From positions 1 to 64,000 of the forward strand of contig NZ_PGVF01000006.1 of assembly GCF_002860285.1 (NCBI RefSeq): a stretch of 64,000 nucleotides of DNA, in the 5' to 3' direction. The notes under the pieces were generated by a model, which saw nothing but the letters and a program-made list of their open reading frames with translations, searched no databases and was not told where the DNA came from. Source of the DNA: Bacillus sp. M6-12 (lineage in GTDB: Bacteria > Bacillota > Bacilli > Bacillales > DSM-1321). Made by a program: the position numbers and the translations under genes. Positions 9,698-18,561 of the stretch are shown in pieces (the first letter of the stretch is position 1; every line of letters begins with the position of its first letter).

Positions 9698-9918
9698 GCC
9701 AAGTTTAACAGAACCTTTCATTTCAATAAAAAATAAGATAGGTAACTGGTACTATTTTTACAAATTGCTAAGTTTTGGTTACAAATAGAATGCCAGCTTA
9801 TGTTACAATTATAGACGGGAATTTTTATAGTGTAATATCTTTGAGCGGTTATAAGCAGAAAAGCGCTGCTGGTTTCTGTGAGAAGAATATTTTCGCTATC
9901 CTATAAGGAGGTATGTCG

Positions 9919-10161
9919 ATGTTCTCTGGCATTGGCCAGCAGGCACTAACAGGAATTATCGTTCACTTGTTATTTATTGCTTTAACATGGTGGGCGCTGC
10001 AAGCCTTGCATTTTGACAAATTGCTGAAAACTCGGGCAGTTATGCAGGCGCGGGTGCTATATATTCTGTTAACGATTGCGATTGGCTCATCAGTTAGTAA
10101 TTTCTTTTTGGATTACCTTCTCTGGTCAAACCAGCTTCCTTATATTTATCGAAATGAATAA
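9919..10161 (+). CDS. ywzB: DUF1146 family membrane protein (YwzB-like)
   Basis: Small membrane protein of 80 residues with two hydrophobic helices separated by a basic loop, matching DUF1146 in length and layout. Its position just upstream of ywmB and murAA is the conserved location of ywzB in Bacillus. An ATG at 9913 sits one base from the AAGGAGG (9905-9911), so the ATG at 9919 with 7-nt spacing is preferred. Its function is not known. Confidence 0.8.
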   Translation: MFSGIGQQALTGIIVHLLFIALTWWALQALHFDKLLKTRAVMQARVLYILLTIAIGSSVSNFFLDYLLWSNQLPYIYRNE

Positions 10162-10312
10162 TTTTTTTCTTCATCAGGATTGTGAATTGTGTAACGAGTT
10201 GTTAGATTAATAGGCGAATAAAAATCTTTTATTTTGTCAAAATCTGACGAAGAAAGCTGTGTATGGTCTTTCTCCTTATGGAAACAATGGATAAGGAGAG
10301 GAGATGGTTTGC

Positions 10313-11059
10313 GTGAAAAAACATATAGCAACTTTTTTTACATACATGGTATTTATTGGTTTTGTAGTTTTGTTTATTGGGAATAGTACGATTGTGGCAA
10401 ATAACGAGATTGATATATTGACAATGGCAGACCACCTGAAACAGGATGAAAGATTAAAATTGAACAAATGGTCGGTAATCGCCCGGGAAAAAACTCAAAT
10501 CGGGACAGAACAGGATTTTTATAAAAATGTCTCCGAAATGAAGGAACTTTTTCCAGCGTTCAATTGGAAGGTCCAACAAACTGCTCAGGGTTTGAAGGCT
10601 TCTGCTGTGCATCAGCATGTCGAAAAAAGTCAGCTAGAGTCGATTCAGATTCTCTATACCCTCACAAATAACCATGCAGCTTCGTATGTATTATATGAAG
10701 TGAAAGGGGAAAAGTGGGACAAAAGGCAGGCTGAGTTTATATCTGGTACTTTCCAATCTAGAATAAAAGACATATTTCAAGGAAACCCGACAATTTTCTC
10801 TTGTATATCCGGAGAGATGGATGGTACTATTGAAAAGGTTTTTTCATTTGAAATGAAAAGATTCCTGGATCTTTTCAGCGGCCAGGAAGTGGAAAGCTTG
10901 AAAGAGGAACGATTTTATTCAGTATCTGCACATTCACCTATGTTTAGGCAAAATTTAACTAATGAAAATTTGAATTTACAAATAGCTTTACGAACAGAAG
11001 GATTGAGTGGGAAGACGACATTTGTAGTTGGCACACCAATCATCCCGTTTGAATATTAA
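10313..11059 (+). CDS. ywmB: YwmB family TATA-box-binding-like protein
   Basis: Exported or membrane-anchored protein of 248 residues with an N-terminal hydrophobic segment after MKKHIATFFTYM. It matches YwmB (DUF1779) in length and location immediately upstream of murAA. The family is named for a fold resembling the TATA-binding protein; its role is unknown. An ATG lies at 10304, but the GTG at 10313 is better spaced from AAGGAGAGGAG (10293-10303). The gap to murA is 32 nt, suggesting co-transcription. Confidence 0.8.
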   Translation: MKKHIATFFTYMVFIGFVVLFIGNSTIVANNEIDILTMADHLKQDERLKLNKWSVIAREKTQIGTEQDFYKNVSEMKELFPAFNWKVQQTAQGLKASAVHQHVEKSQLESIQILYTLTNNHAASYVLYEVKGEKWDKRQAEFISGTFQSRIKDIFQGNPTIFSCISGEMDGTIEKVFSFEMKRFLDLFSGQEVESLKEERFYSVSAHSPMFRQNLTNENLNLQIALRTEGLSGKTTFVVGTPIIPFEY

Positions 11060-11091
11060 TATAGAGAAATTGGACGCGGAGGGGAATACTT

Positions 11092-12393
11092 TTGGAAAAA
11101 ATCATCGTCCGCGGCGGAAGAAGGCTAAGCGGAACAGTTAAAGTAGAAGGAGCAAAAAACGCCGTTTTGCCGGTTATCGCTGCAACATTATTAGCAAGTG
11201 ATGGGAAAAGTATCATTAAAGACGTGCCAACACTGTCCGATGTATATACAATTAATGAAGTTTTACGCAACCTGAATGCTAAGGTTACTTTTAATGATAA
11301 TCAGGTGACAGTTGACGCGGCTGATCCTTTATTAGATGAAGCGCCTTTTGAGTATGTCCGCAAAATGCGTGCATCTGTTTTGGTAATGGGCTCTTTGCTG
11401 GCGCGTAACGGAAAAGCTCGTGTAGCTCTTCCCGGCGGCTGTGCAATAGGATCCCGGCCAATCGACCAGCATCTTAAAGGCTTCGAAGCAATGGGTGCAT
11501 CGGTAAAAGTGGGCAATGGTTTCATTGAAGCAGAAGTCAATGGCCGTTTAAAGGGAGCAAGAGTATATCTTGATTTCCCAAGCGTAGGAGCTACTGAAAA
11601 CATTATGATGGCTGCTACCCTTGCTGAAGGAACAACCATTTTAGAAAACGTAGCTAAAGAACCTGAAATTGTCGACCTTGCAAACTTCCTGAATAAAATG
11701 GGAGCAAAAGTCAAAGGTGCCGGCACCGCTACAATGAAGATCGAAGGTGTCGAAAAATTATACGGCACTGAACACAATATCATTCCTGACCGTATTGAAG
11801 CCGGTACATTTATGGCCGCTGCTGCAATCACGGGTGGAGATGTGCTGGTAAAAGGTGCAGTTCCTGAGCATCTTACTTCACTTATTGCAAAAATGGAAGA
11901 AATGGGAGTAACCATCAAGGATGAAGCAGAAGGCTTGCGCGTCATCGGACCAGAAAAGCTGAAGGCTGTTGATATCAAAACTATGCCTCACCCAGGATTC
12001 CCAACGGATATGCAATCTCAAATGATGTCAATGCTTCTTTGCGCTCAAGGTACAAGTATGATTACAGAGACAGTATTTGAAAACCGTTTCATGCACGTAG
12101 AAGAATTCCGTCGCATGAATGCCGACATCAAAATTGAAGGCCGTTCCGTTATTATGAACGGACCATCGAACCTGCAGGGAGCTGAAGTTGCAGCAACTGA
12201 TTTGCGTGCAGCAGCAGCACTAATCCTATCTGGTTTAGTCGCTGAAGGCATTACCCGCGTAACAGAGCTAAAGCATCTTGACCGCGGCTATGTAAACTTC
12301 CACGGCAAACTTGCTTCCCTTGGTGCAGACATCGAACGCATCGAAGAAGAAACAAACTTCGGCAGCGAAGTCATTACAGCTGAGATTCGATAA
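11092..12393 (+). CDS. murAA: UDP-N-acetylglucosamine 1-carboxyvinyltransferase (MurA)
   Basis: First committed enzyme of peptidoglycan precursor synthesis: it transfers enolpyruvate from PEP to UDP-GlcNAc. It has 433 residues and starts at TTG with GGAGGGG upstream. The N-terminus [20 protein letters not shown] and the loop [14 protein letters not shown] are intact, with the catalytic cysteine at residue 117 (the fosfomycin target). The ywmB-murA-(spoIID) context identifies it as the MurAA paralogue rather than MurAB. Confidence 0.96.
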   Translation: MEKIIVRGGRRLSGTVKVEGAKNAVLPVIAATLLASDGKSIIKDVPTLSDVYTINEVLRNLNAKVTFNDNQVTVDAADPLLDEAPFEYVRKMRASVLVMGSLLARNGKARVALPGGCAIGSRPIDQHLKGFEAMGASVKVGNGFIEAEVNGRLKGARVYLDFPSVGATENIMMAATLAEGTTILENVAKEPEIVDLANFLNKMGAKVKGAGTATMKIEGVEKLYGTEHNIIPDRIEAGTFMAAAAITGGDVLVKGAVPEHLTSLIAKMEEMGVTIKDEAEGLRVIGPEKLKAVDIKTMPHPGFPTDMQSQMMSMLLCAQGTSMITETVFENRFMHVEEFRRMNADIKIEGRSVIMNGPSNLQGAEVAATDLRAAAALILSGLVAEGITRVTELKHLDRGYVNFHGKLASLGADIERIEEETNFGSEVITAEIR

Positions 12394-12429
12394 AGCGCGG
12401 CTGATATTACATGAAAATAATATTTGCAT

Positions 12430-12482
12430 CAATCCCCTGTTTCAGTAAAAGGTTTTTTGCTGGGATGGGGGATTGTTTTTTT
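12430..12482 (+). terminator. Intrinsic terminator after murAA
   Basis: CAATCCCC pairs with GGGGATTG across a long loop, followed by a run of T. It lies 37 nt after the murAA stop. Confidence 0.75.
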
Positions 12483-12580
12483 GTGGTATGAGCGACGGGG
12501 ATGCAAATGTTCCAATTGGTATTGTGTTCACCTGATGAATTACCGTACGTATTAACCAGTGACGAAATTTGTAGGGTTTT

Positions 12581-12805
12581 GTCGAGAAATCGATATTTTT
12601 TCAAAGTCGATGATAAAAAATCGAAGTTAAACGATAAATTTTCGAATTCGACGATAAAATTTGGGATGTTGACGATAAAATTAGCAATGTCGACGATACG
12701 TCCACGCTCGGCACTTTGTGCAAGGATGCAACAGGCTCTAGTTGATGATTACACTTAAAAAGTTGGCGATAAAGCAAACAAAGTTGATGAGAGACTATTG
12801 TAAGT
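12581..12805 (+). repeat. Tandem array of a degenerate 21-nt unit (copy 1)
   Basis: The array opens with GTCGAGAAATCGATATTTT. About nine units follow, mostly exactly 21 nt, of the form GTYGAYGATAAAWTTNNNAA. The first four to five are well conserved; one is interrupted near 12700-12740 and three weaker units follow. The same leader and unit recur at 32584-32721. There are no unique spacers between units, so it is not a CRISPR. The rest of 12483-13040 is AT-rich; an 11-codon micro-ORF (13001-13036) behind AGGAGG is the only other thing noted there. Confidence 0.75.
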
Positions 12806-13040
12806 CGACCTCAATGAATACCGAATTAATCGAATGGAAAAGACAGAACTAGCTCCCTCTAAAAAATAGCATTTTTGAGTAAAAGTACACCAATTCCAGG
12901 CAAAAAAATACTATCTTTTAATCCATATCCAAAACGGCCAATCTCCAACAGAAAATGTCGCCAAGAAATAGAGACAATTTCAGGAGGAACAAAGTTCTTT
13001 ATGTCGAATTCATCTAACAAAAGACGAATGGAGTGATTGA

Positions 13041-14009
13041 ATGATATTAAAGGAAAGAGATATCCCTCTTTATACTAAGAAACTGGAAGCCTTGCTGCGC
13101 CGGACTCCCCAGACCCACCCAAAATTTCCCTTCATTAAAGAAGCGCTTGCTAAAAGTATAGCGGGCAATAAGGGAGAGCATTCGATTGATTACCCGTTAA
13201 CCTTCCTTCCTGAAGAAAAATTTATTATTTTTCATGATCTTCGGCTTCTTCATAAAAAATCCTATTTTCAAATCGATACTTTGATATTATGCAAGAACTT
13301 TATTCTGATACTCGAAGTGAAGAATATTGCTGGCACTTTATTTTTTGACCAAAACTTTCATCAGTTAATACGGACGTATGATGGGCGGGAGGAGGCTTTT
13401 CCTGATCCTTTTATTCAAATAGAACGACATGAGCAGCAGTTAAAGTATTGGCTGACGGTGAATAAATTGCCTGAGCCGACTATTCTATCACTTGTTGTTT
13501 TAAGCAGCCCCTACACCCGCATTTCAAATTCCCCGCATGACAAACAACTCTTTGAAAAGCTGATTCATAGTGATTATCTTCCTCAAAAAATAACCAGCCT
13601 AGCAGCTCGCCACAAGCACGAAACTCTTTCCGATAAAGATATCAAGAAGCTGATCCGCCTATTGAACAGGGATCACACCCCCGCAGACAGGCCAATATTA
13701 GAGCGGTTCAATATGTCAGTAGACGAACTCATAAAGGGTGTTTACTGTCCTAAATGCAATCACTTGCCGTTAACAAGAATATTTGGCAATTGGATCTGTC
13801 CAAATTGTGCCGAAAAGGTTAGAGATGCACACGTTGCCTCGTTGAGAGATTATTCCCTGCTGATAAGCTCCGCGATTACAAACAGACAGGCAAGTGAGTT
13901 CTTACAAATTACTTCTCCAGCCATGACCCGCCGAATACTCTTTTCAATGAATAACTTTTATACAGGAACATATAAAAGCAGGACGTACTATTTATCGTTT
14001 GAGTTATAA
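13041..14009 (+). CDS. NERD domain-containing protein with zinc ribbon
   Basis: A protein of 322 residues with a NERD (nuclease-related) domain over about residues 40-150. Visible motifs are GNKGEHSIDYPL, the acidic FQIDTLILCKNFILILEVKN segment expected of the restriction-endonuclease-like fold, and downstream helices. A zinc ribbon follows: CPKC at 236-239 and CPNC at 253-256. NERD proteins are thought to process DNA or RNA, but their substrates are not established. It sits between murAA and spoIID, which are adjacent in B. subtilis, so it is probably an insertion. The RBS is GGAGTG. Confidence 0.8.
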   Translation: MILKERDIPLYTKKLEALLRRTPQTHPKFPFIKEALAKSIAGNKGEHSIDYPLTFLPEEKFIIFHDLRLLHKKSYFQIDTLILCKNFILILEVKNIAGTLFFDQNFHQLIRTYDGREEAFPDPFIQIERHEQQLKYWLTVNKLPEPTILSLVVLSSPYTRISNSPHDKQLFEKLIHSDYLPQKITSLAARHKHETLSDKDIKKLIRLLNRDHTPADRPILERFNMSVDELIKGVYCPKCNHLPLTRIFGNWICPNCAEKVRDAHVASLRDYSLLISSAITNRQASEFLQITSPAMTRRILFSMNNFYTGTYKSRTYYLSFEL

Positions 14010-14044
14010 ACTATAATTTTCACCTCTAAGTCTCTAGATTTCCT

Positions 14045-14074
14045 GTCATAAAAGCCTGTCCATTCCCATACATT
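14045..14074 (+). promoter_or_regulatory. Candidate sigma-E promoter of spoIID
   Basis: GTCATAAA (14045-14052) and CATACATT (14067-14074) are separated by 14 nt. This matches the mother-cell sigma-E consensus closely, and the predicted transcription start lies about 20 nt before the AGGGAGGA ribosome binding site. SpoIID is a known sigma-E target. Confidence 0.75.
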
Positions 14075-14118
14075 TAAGTGTGGCTAAATAGCCAATTTGT
14101 ATAGGGAGGACTAAGACA

Positions 14119-15150
14119 TTGAAAACATTTAAGCCCATCTTCTCACTTATTTTAGCAGTAGTAGTCGTTACAATTATGATTCCCGCGCTTCTTGTACTCC
14201 CATTTTCATCAGAGAAAGCTGTTGGTAAACTAGCAGAAAACACCACAACAGCAAAGAAGAAAGCTGAGCCTGCTGCTGGATTGCCCGCTTCTTCAGTGGA
14301 GGTTTCAGTATACAGGTCTGCTAAGAAGCAAATTCAAAAATTGCCGCTGGAAACTTATGTAGCAGGTGTAGTGTCTGCTGAAATGCCTGCCGATTTTGAG
14401 ATTGAAGCATTAAAAGCCCAAGCATTAACTGCCCGCACTTATATAGTAAATCAGCTGACGCACAAAGATGGAGTTGCACTGCCGGAAGGTGCCGATGTGA
14501 CAGATACAGAAATGCATCAGGTCTTTAACAGTGAAAAGGAACTTAAGAAGGTCTGGGGATCGGATTATAGCTGGAAAATAAAAAAGATTCACCAAGCAGT
14601 GGCAGAAACCGCAGGACAAATTATCACTTATGATGGAACGCCAATTACAGCTACTTTTTTCTCAACAAGCAACGGCTATACCGAAAATTCAGAGGCATAT
14701 TGGGAGCACGCCTATCCATATTTAACAAGTGTTTCTAGTCCATGGGATAAAAACTCTCCAAAGTTTTATGATAAAAAAGTCATTTCAATCCGGGAATTTG
14801 AAGCAAAGCTTGGTGTAAAGCTTTCTAACAGTGAGACAGTTGGCACAATTACGGAGCGGACGCCTGGAAAAAGGGTAGGGACCGTAAAGATAAACGGCAA
14901 GAAATGGAGCGGAAAAGAAATTCGGGAAGCGCTGGGGTTAAAATCAGCGGATTTCGATTGGGAACGAAAGGGAGACCAGATTGTCATTTCAACAAAAGGA
15001 TTCGGCCATGGAGTCGGCATGAGCCAGTATGGCGCAAATGGCATGGCGAAGGAAGGGCGAACCTATCAGGAGATTGTGAAACACTATTATAAAGGTGTAG
15101 AGGTTGCTTCCTCGAACAGTTTACTAAGCAAACTGACTGCCGGAAAATAG
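14119..15150 (+). CDS. spoIID: Stage II sporulation protein D (SpoIID)
   Basis: Membrane-anchored lytic transglycosylase of the SpoIID-SpoIIM-SpoIIP engulfment complex, which degrades septal peptidoglycan during mother-cell engulfment. It has 343 residues, a TTG start and AGGGAGGA upstream. An N-terminal membrane anchor (residues 8-30) is followed by the SpoIID domain with YVAGVVSAEMPADFE; Glu88 corresponds to the catalytic Glu. Conserved motifs ALKAQALTARTY and GFGHGVGMSQYGANGMA are present. A sigma-E promoter and a terminator flank it. Confidence 0.96.
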   Translation: MKTFKPIFSLILAVVVVTIMIPALLVLPFSSEKAVGKLAENTTTAKKKAEPAAGLPASSVEVSVYRSAKKQIQKLPLETYVAGVVSAEMPADFEIEALKAQALTARTYIVNQLTHKDGVALPEGADVTDTEMHQVFNSEKELKKVWGSDYSWKIKKIHQAVAETAGQIITYDGTPITATFFSTSNGYTENSEAYWEHAYPYLTSVSSPWDKNSPKFYDKKVISIREFEAKLGVKLSNSETVGTITERTPGKRVGTVKINGKKWSGKEIREALGLKSADFDWERKGDQIVISTKGFGHGVGMSQYGANGMAKEGRTYQEIVKHYYKGVEVASSNSLLSKLTAGK

Positions 15151-15154
15151 AAAG

Positions 15155-15182
15155 AGATGGGCGATATGCGCCCATCTTTTTT
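15155..15182 (+). terminator. Intrinsic terminator of spoIID
   Basis: Perfect AGATGGGCG/CGCCCATCT stem with a 5-nt loop followed by TTTTTT, right after the spoIID stop. Confidence 0.95.
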
Positions 15183-15186
15183 CTGT

Positions 15187-15311
15187 GGAAAAGGGGCAGA
15201 ACTGCAGCGAGAAAAACTAATTGAAATGAAAATGTAATTTGTACCGTTTTGCTTCGCTCACACCGCCTTATTGTGCCGCCTGTGCTATCTGCTTATTCTT
15301 ATTTCCATGCA
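15187..15311. repeat. Dispersed intergenic repeat, copy a
   Basis: A non-coding stretch shares ordered blocks with 43468-43598: GGAAAAGGGGC, then GCTTCGCTCACACCGCC plus TTATTGTG, then TTATTTCCATGCA. Spacing between blocks is similar but not identical. A third, weaker copy is at 43633-43725. Confidence 0.65.
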
Positions 15312-15344
15312 TTGTTTGCTTGGGATATAAACTCATGATTGTTT

Positions 15345-15764
15345 TTATTGAAAGTACTTCCTAATATGAGTCAGGAATCCCCTGTTTCTAGAAAAATAAT
15401 GATACCTAACGTGGAAATAGACAGCCAAAACACCGGTCCAGTCCTTTGCAGCGTCGATCAGGGTTGCCGAACGATAGGGAACAAAAGACTGATGGATTTC
15501 ATCGGCAATCCCATAGAATCCGGCAGCAAGGGCCGCCACAAGGCTTAACCTAGGAGTCAAAGCCCCGTTAGCGGCCAACGCTATCACAAACAATATATAA
15601 AGGATGGCGAACTCAACTAAATGGAGCCCCTCCTTGATAAATCGGTCTGTTGAATCGTCGGGTAGGTTCAACACGACGTTGTCAGGCATACTGGACATAA
15701 TCCAGATGGCTCCCATATAAAGAAAAGGCAAAATCGTTAAAATAACACGCAGAAAAAGTTTCAT
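15345..15764 (-). CDS. ywnJ: VanZ family protein (YwnJ-like)
   Basis: Membrane protein of 139 residues with about four helices. It has the VanZ-family features SSMP after the first helix, a Lys-His stretch (KEGLHLVEFAILYILF) and the signature GIADEIHQSFVPYRSATLIDAAKDWTG. VanZ relatives are associated with teicoplanin resistance, but most chromosomal members have no known function. It is divergent from spoIIQ, the same arrangement as ywnJ/spoIIQ in B. subtilis. Confidence 0.85.
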   Translation of the reverse strand: MKLFLRVILTILPFLYMGAIWIMSSMPDNVVLNLPDDSTDRFIKEGLHLVEFAILYILFVIALAANGALTPRLSLVAALAAGFYGIADEIHQSFVPYRSATLIDAAKDWTGVLAVYFHVRYHYFSRNRGFLTHIRKYFQ

Positions 15765-15927
15765 GAAGAAAACATCCTTTAATCGTAAGATATGGACATT
15801 GTAACAGGAAATGAACGAAACATGAATAATTCCAGGATAATAGCAGAAAATAAGCAGAAAAAATTTTTTTGTGGTGTATGTATATAAACCTCAGAATCTG
15901 TTCAGACTGTTTGCTGAGGTGATTAAT

Positions 15928-16956
15928 ATGAGAGAGGAAGAAAACAAAACTTCTCAAAAATCAAAATCAAAATTCCAGCGTACTTTAAAGAAGCGTTGGG
16001 TGCTGCCTGCAGCTTATATCGCGAGTGCGGCAATCATTTTATCAGGAACACTTTGGTACCAAAACTCAGTAAATGATTCTGCTGATTCTGGAAAAAGTGG
16101 GCAAGAAGAAGCTGCCGATAAAAAAGGCCAGCCTGCAGTTGAGGTAAATAGTAAAGTAGAAAACATCTCAATGCCAGTTGTCAATGGTGAAGAAGCAGTC
16201 ATTAAGAAGGATTTTTACGATGTAAATGGCAAAAAAGAAGAACAGGAAGCAGCACTTGTATCCTACAACAATAGATTTGAACCTAATAAAGGCATCGATG
16301 TAGCAATGCCGGATGGAAAAACGTTTGATGTTGTAGCATCTTTAAGCGGTACTGTTACAAATGTCAAAGAAGATTCATTGCTTGGTAATGTTATTGAATT
16401 AGAACATGAAAATGGCGTTGTTACCCGTTATCAGTCAGTAAAGGATTTCGCGGTTGAAATAGGCCAGAATGTTAAACAGGGCGATGTTCTTGCAAAAGCA
16501 GGACAAAGCTTGATTAACGAAGAGGCCGGCATCCATGTTCACTTTGAAATTCGTAAAGACAGTGTTGCGGTAAATCCATTAAGCATGATGGAAAAACCAG
16601 TAACGGCACTTTATGAGCTTGAAGCTCAGCCAGCTTCAGAGGAAAAAGCTACTGAAGAACAAGCTGGGGAAGAGTCAGCTGAACAAGGTACTGTAACGGA
16701 AGAAGAGTCAACTGAGCAGGATGCTGTTTCAGAAGAAGAATCAACTGAAACTGAACAAGGCACAGTAACAGAAGAAGAGCCTGCTGACAAAGATGCTGCA
16801 ACAGAAGAAGAAGCTGAACAGCCAAAAGGCAGCACCGAAGAAAAAGGCACTGAAGAAAGCAAAGATTCCAGCACTGACACAACAGATGATGCCGATAAAA
16901 AAGCTGACTCTGCCGAAAAAGACGGATCTAAAGAAACTGAAAATAATCAAAACTAA
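15928..16956 (+). CDS. spoIIQ: Stage II sporulation protein Q (SpoIIQ)
   Basis: Forespore membrane protein that forms the SpoIIQ-SpoIIIAH channel across the intermembrane space during engulfment. The start at 15928 is chosen for GAGGTGA at 15916-15922, giving 342 residues. One N-terminal membrane helix is followed by a degenerate LytM/M23 domain. The first zinc-ligand His is replaced by Asn120 (NKGIDVA), Asp124 is kept, and the H203-V-H205 motif is kept. B. subtilis SpoIIQ is also catalytically degenerate. About 110 C-terminal residues are a Glu/Thr/Ser-rich low-complexity tail. Confidence 0.93.
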   Translation: MREEENKTSQKSKSKFQRTLKKRWVLPAAYIASAAIILSGTLWYQNSVNDSADSGKSGQEEAADKKGQPAVEVNSKVENISMPVVNGEEAVIKKDFYDVNGKKEEQEAALVSYNNRFEPNKGIDVAMPDGKTFDVVASLSGTVTNVKEDSLLGNVIELEHENGVVTRYQSVKDFAVEIGQNVKQGDVLAKAGQSLINEEAGIHVHFEIRKDSVAVNPLSMMEKPVTALYELEAQPASEEKATEEQAGEESAEQGTVTEEESTEQDAVSEEESTETEQGTVTEEEPADKDAATEEEAEQPKGSTEEKGTEESKDSSTDTTDDADKKADSAEKDGSKETENNQN

Positions 16957-16999
16957 GCATGTATATGATCCATGCGAAACAACTGAAAATTTGGTGAAA

Positions 17000-17026
17000 A
17001 AGTCCGCAGCGATGCGGGCTTTTTAT
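17000..17026 (+). terminator. Intrinsic terminator of spoIIQ
   Basis: AAGTCCGCA/TGCGGGCTT stem (one G-T pair) with a GCGA loop followed by TTTTATTTT. Confidence 0.9.
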
Positions 17027-17027
17027 T

Positions 17028-17369
17028 TTGGTATCAGGTAAGGTTTTGACTTATATTATTACAAAAAAATGGACATTGTCTCAAATCCTTTCCGGCACAC
17101 CTATTGAAAGAATTGAACAGCTCATCCAGAAAAACGTGCTTTCCGGGAGCTTTGGACAGGATATAAAAAATGCCGTGAACGCGGTACTGAATCTATTTGT
17201 CCGCCAGCGCTGGCAGCAAATGAAACGGGGCGATGAGCTAACCTCCGTCCTGCATTTTGCCAGGCTTACTACCCGTGAAAAAGAGGAATTAATCATCAGT
17301 CTCCACACATTAAGAGAGCTGCAATCCAAGGTGTTTGACTGTTTTTCACTGCTGCATTGGCGCGTTTAA
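17028..17369 (+). CDS. DUF294 C-terminal-like (nucleotidyltransferase substrate-binding) fragment
   Basis: An open frame of up to 113 codons with no convincing start. It opens inside the spoIIQ terminator and has no good ribosome binding site. The sequence looks like the helical DUF294_C domain: a Leu/Phe-rich helix leading to LFVRQRWQQMKRGDELTSV, then LTTREKEELIISLHTLREL. That domain normally ends a longer protein with cNMP-binding, CBS and nucleotidyltransferase domains, and those are all missing here. Such proteins often precede the exonuclease type found next. It is probably a truncated remnant, though an independent small gene is possible. Confidence 0.5.
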   Translation: MVSGKVLTYIITKKWTLSQILSGTPIERIEQLIQKNVLSGSFGQDIKNAVNAVLNLFVRQRWQQMKRGDELTSVLHFARLTTREKEELIISLHTLRELQSKVFDCFSLLHWRV

Positions 17370-17391
17370 GGAGGGTTAGCCTATTTATTTC

Positions 17392-18066
17392 ATGAGGAAA
17401 AGCATCACTTGTCCTCTAATAAGCGGTCTGGCTCTTTCCACTCCGTTAGAGGATTTATCATTTACAGTATTTGATACAGAAACAACAAAGTTCAAGGTAG
17501 CGACAGAGGATCGGTTGTTCGAGATAGGTGCTGTTGCAGTGAAGGGATTTACAGTACAGGAAGACCAACAATTCCAAATTTATGTGAATCTAAATCGACA
17601 AATTTCTCGGGAAATAATTGAATTGACGAACATAACGAACGAGATGGTCGCTGGAAAACCAGCCGGCATGGAAGCAATCAATCAGTTTTTTGAATTTGTC
17701 AGAAACCAGGAAAGCGTATCGCTCGTAGGTCATTATATTTCTTTTGACATGTTCGTCCTGCAAAGTGAGCTAATGCGTGAAAAGCTTTCCCTGAAATATC
17801 AGAACACTATTGATACTCTGGATTTGATTGGATTTTTGGCTCCATCCTATGATATAAGGGATATAGAGCGATATGCTATGGCTTTCAATACAAGGATTTA
17901 TCCGCGCCACTCCGCTATTGGTGAAGCACTTACCACGGCTTATCTATTTGCTGAGCTTTTAAGGCAATTCTCTGAAAGAGGGCACAAAACTGGGAGAGCT
18001 GATCCAGGCAACAGCAAGCCAAACCTGGTCGCTTTAGCCTGTTTCCATAGGTTGAAAAACGGCTGA
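17392..18066 (+). CDS. DnaQ-like 3'-5' exonuclease domain protein
   Basis: DEDDh-family exonuclease of 224 residues, similar to the proofreading domain of DNA polymerase III. Exo I is FDTETTK with D28/E30; a Gly usually follows TT. Exo II is GHYISFD. Exo III is PRHSAIGEALTTA, where the usual HxAxxDA Asp is Glu. These departures may lower activity. The ATG at 17392 is 16 nt from AAGGAGGG (17368-17375), unusually far; an ATT codon at 17383 would be better spaced, so the start is uncertain. It follows the DUF294_C fragment by 22 nt. Confidence 0.8.
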   Translation: MRKSITCPLISGLALSTPLEDLSFTVFDTETTKFKVATEDRLFEIGAVAVKGFTVQEDQQFQIYVNLNRQISREIIELTNITNEMVAGKPAGMEAINQFFEFVRNQESVSLVGHYISFDMFVLQSELMREKLSLKYQNTIDTLDLIGFLAPSYDIRDIERYAMAFNTRIYPRHSAIGEALTTAYLFAELLRQFSERGHKTGRADPGNSKPNLVALACFHRLKNG

Positions 18067-18120
18067 TAATAAAGTCGGAATGTCTTTCCATATTACCTTA
18101 TAAAATTGTCACTCTGTTAA

Positions 18121-18166
18121 GCGGTCTTGTTATTCTAATCCAGGATAACAGCCGGTTATTTTTTTG
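18121..18166 (+). terminator. Probable terminator after the exonuclease gene
   Basis: An imperfect stem, GTTAT/ATAAC extended by CT/AG and CGG/CCG with single-base bulges, is followed by TTATTTTTTT. The remaining 18167-18561 region before spoIIID is AT-rich promoter or leader sequence without a visible ORF. Confidence 0.55.
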
Positions 18167-18561
18167 ATTCCGCTATTTTACTAAGCATACGTTTTATTAA
18201 ACTTGCATACATATTGTTTTTAGGGTCATCAGTTGCAAGCTCTGCAAATAGTCAATAACAGAGCTGTTTTAGTATAGAGGACCACATTGACTTTATTCCT
18301 TCGCCCCCAAAATGGATAATTATTAGAAAAAATGTGAAACGCCTTGTCCCAGTTGAGTAAATCGTGCATATATCCTTATCCAAGCTAATAAAATGTTAAA
18401 AACCAAGCAAAGAGAATGTCTGAGGTGAGTCCTCGTTTATAACTATTTGTATACATAGTTGAGAATATATTACTTTATGAGTTTGGGGTTGCGGTATTTT
18501 ATCAGGCGGAAGCGAATCTCATTTCACACTTCTCACATCCAATTTGGGGAGGGCGAGTGGT

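Noticed and set aside
12581..12805. CRISPR-like array
   Set aside because: The 21-nt units are directly adjacent with no unique spacers, and no cas genes are in the window.
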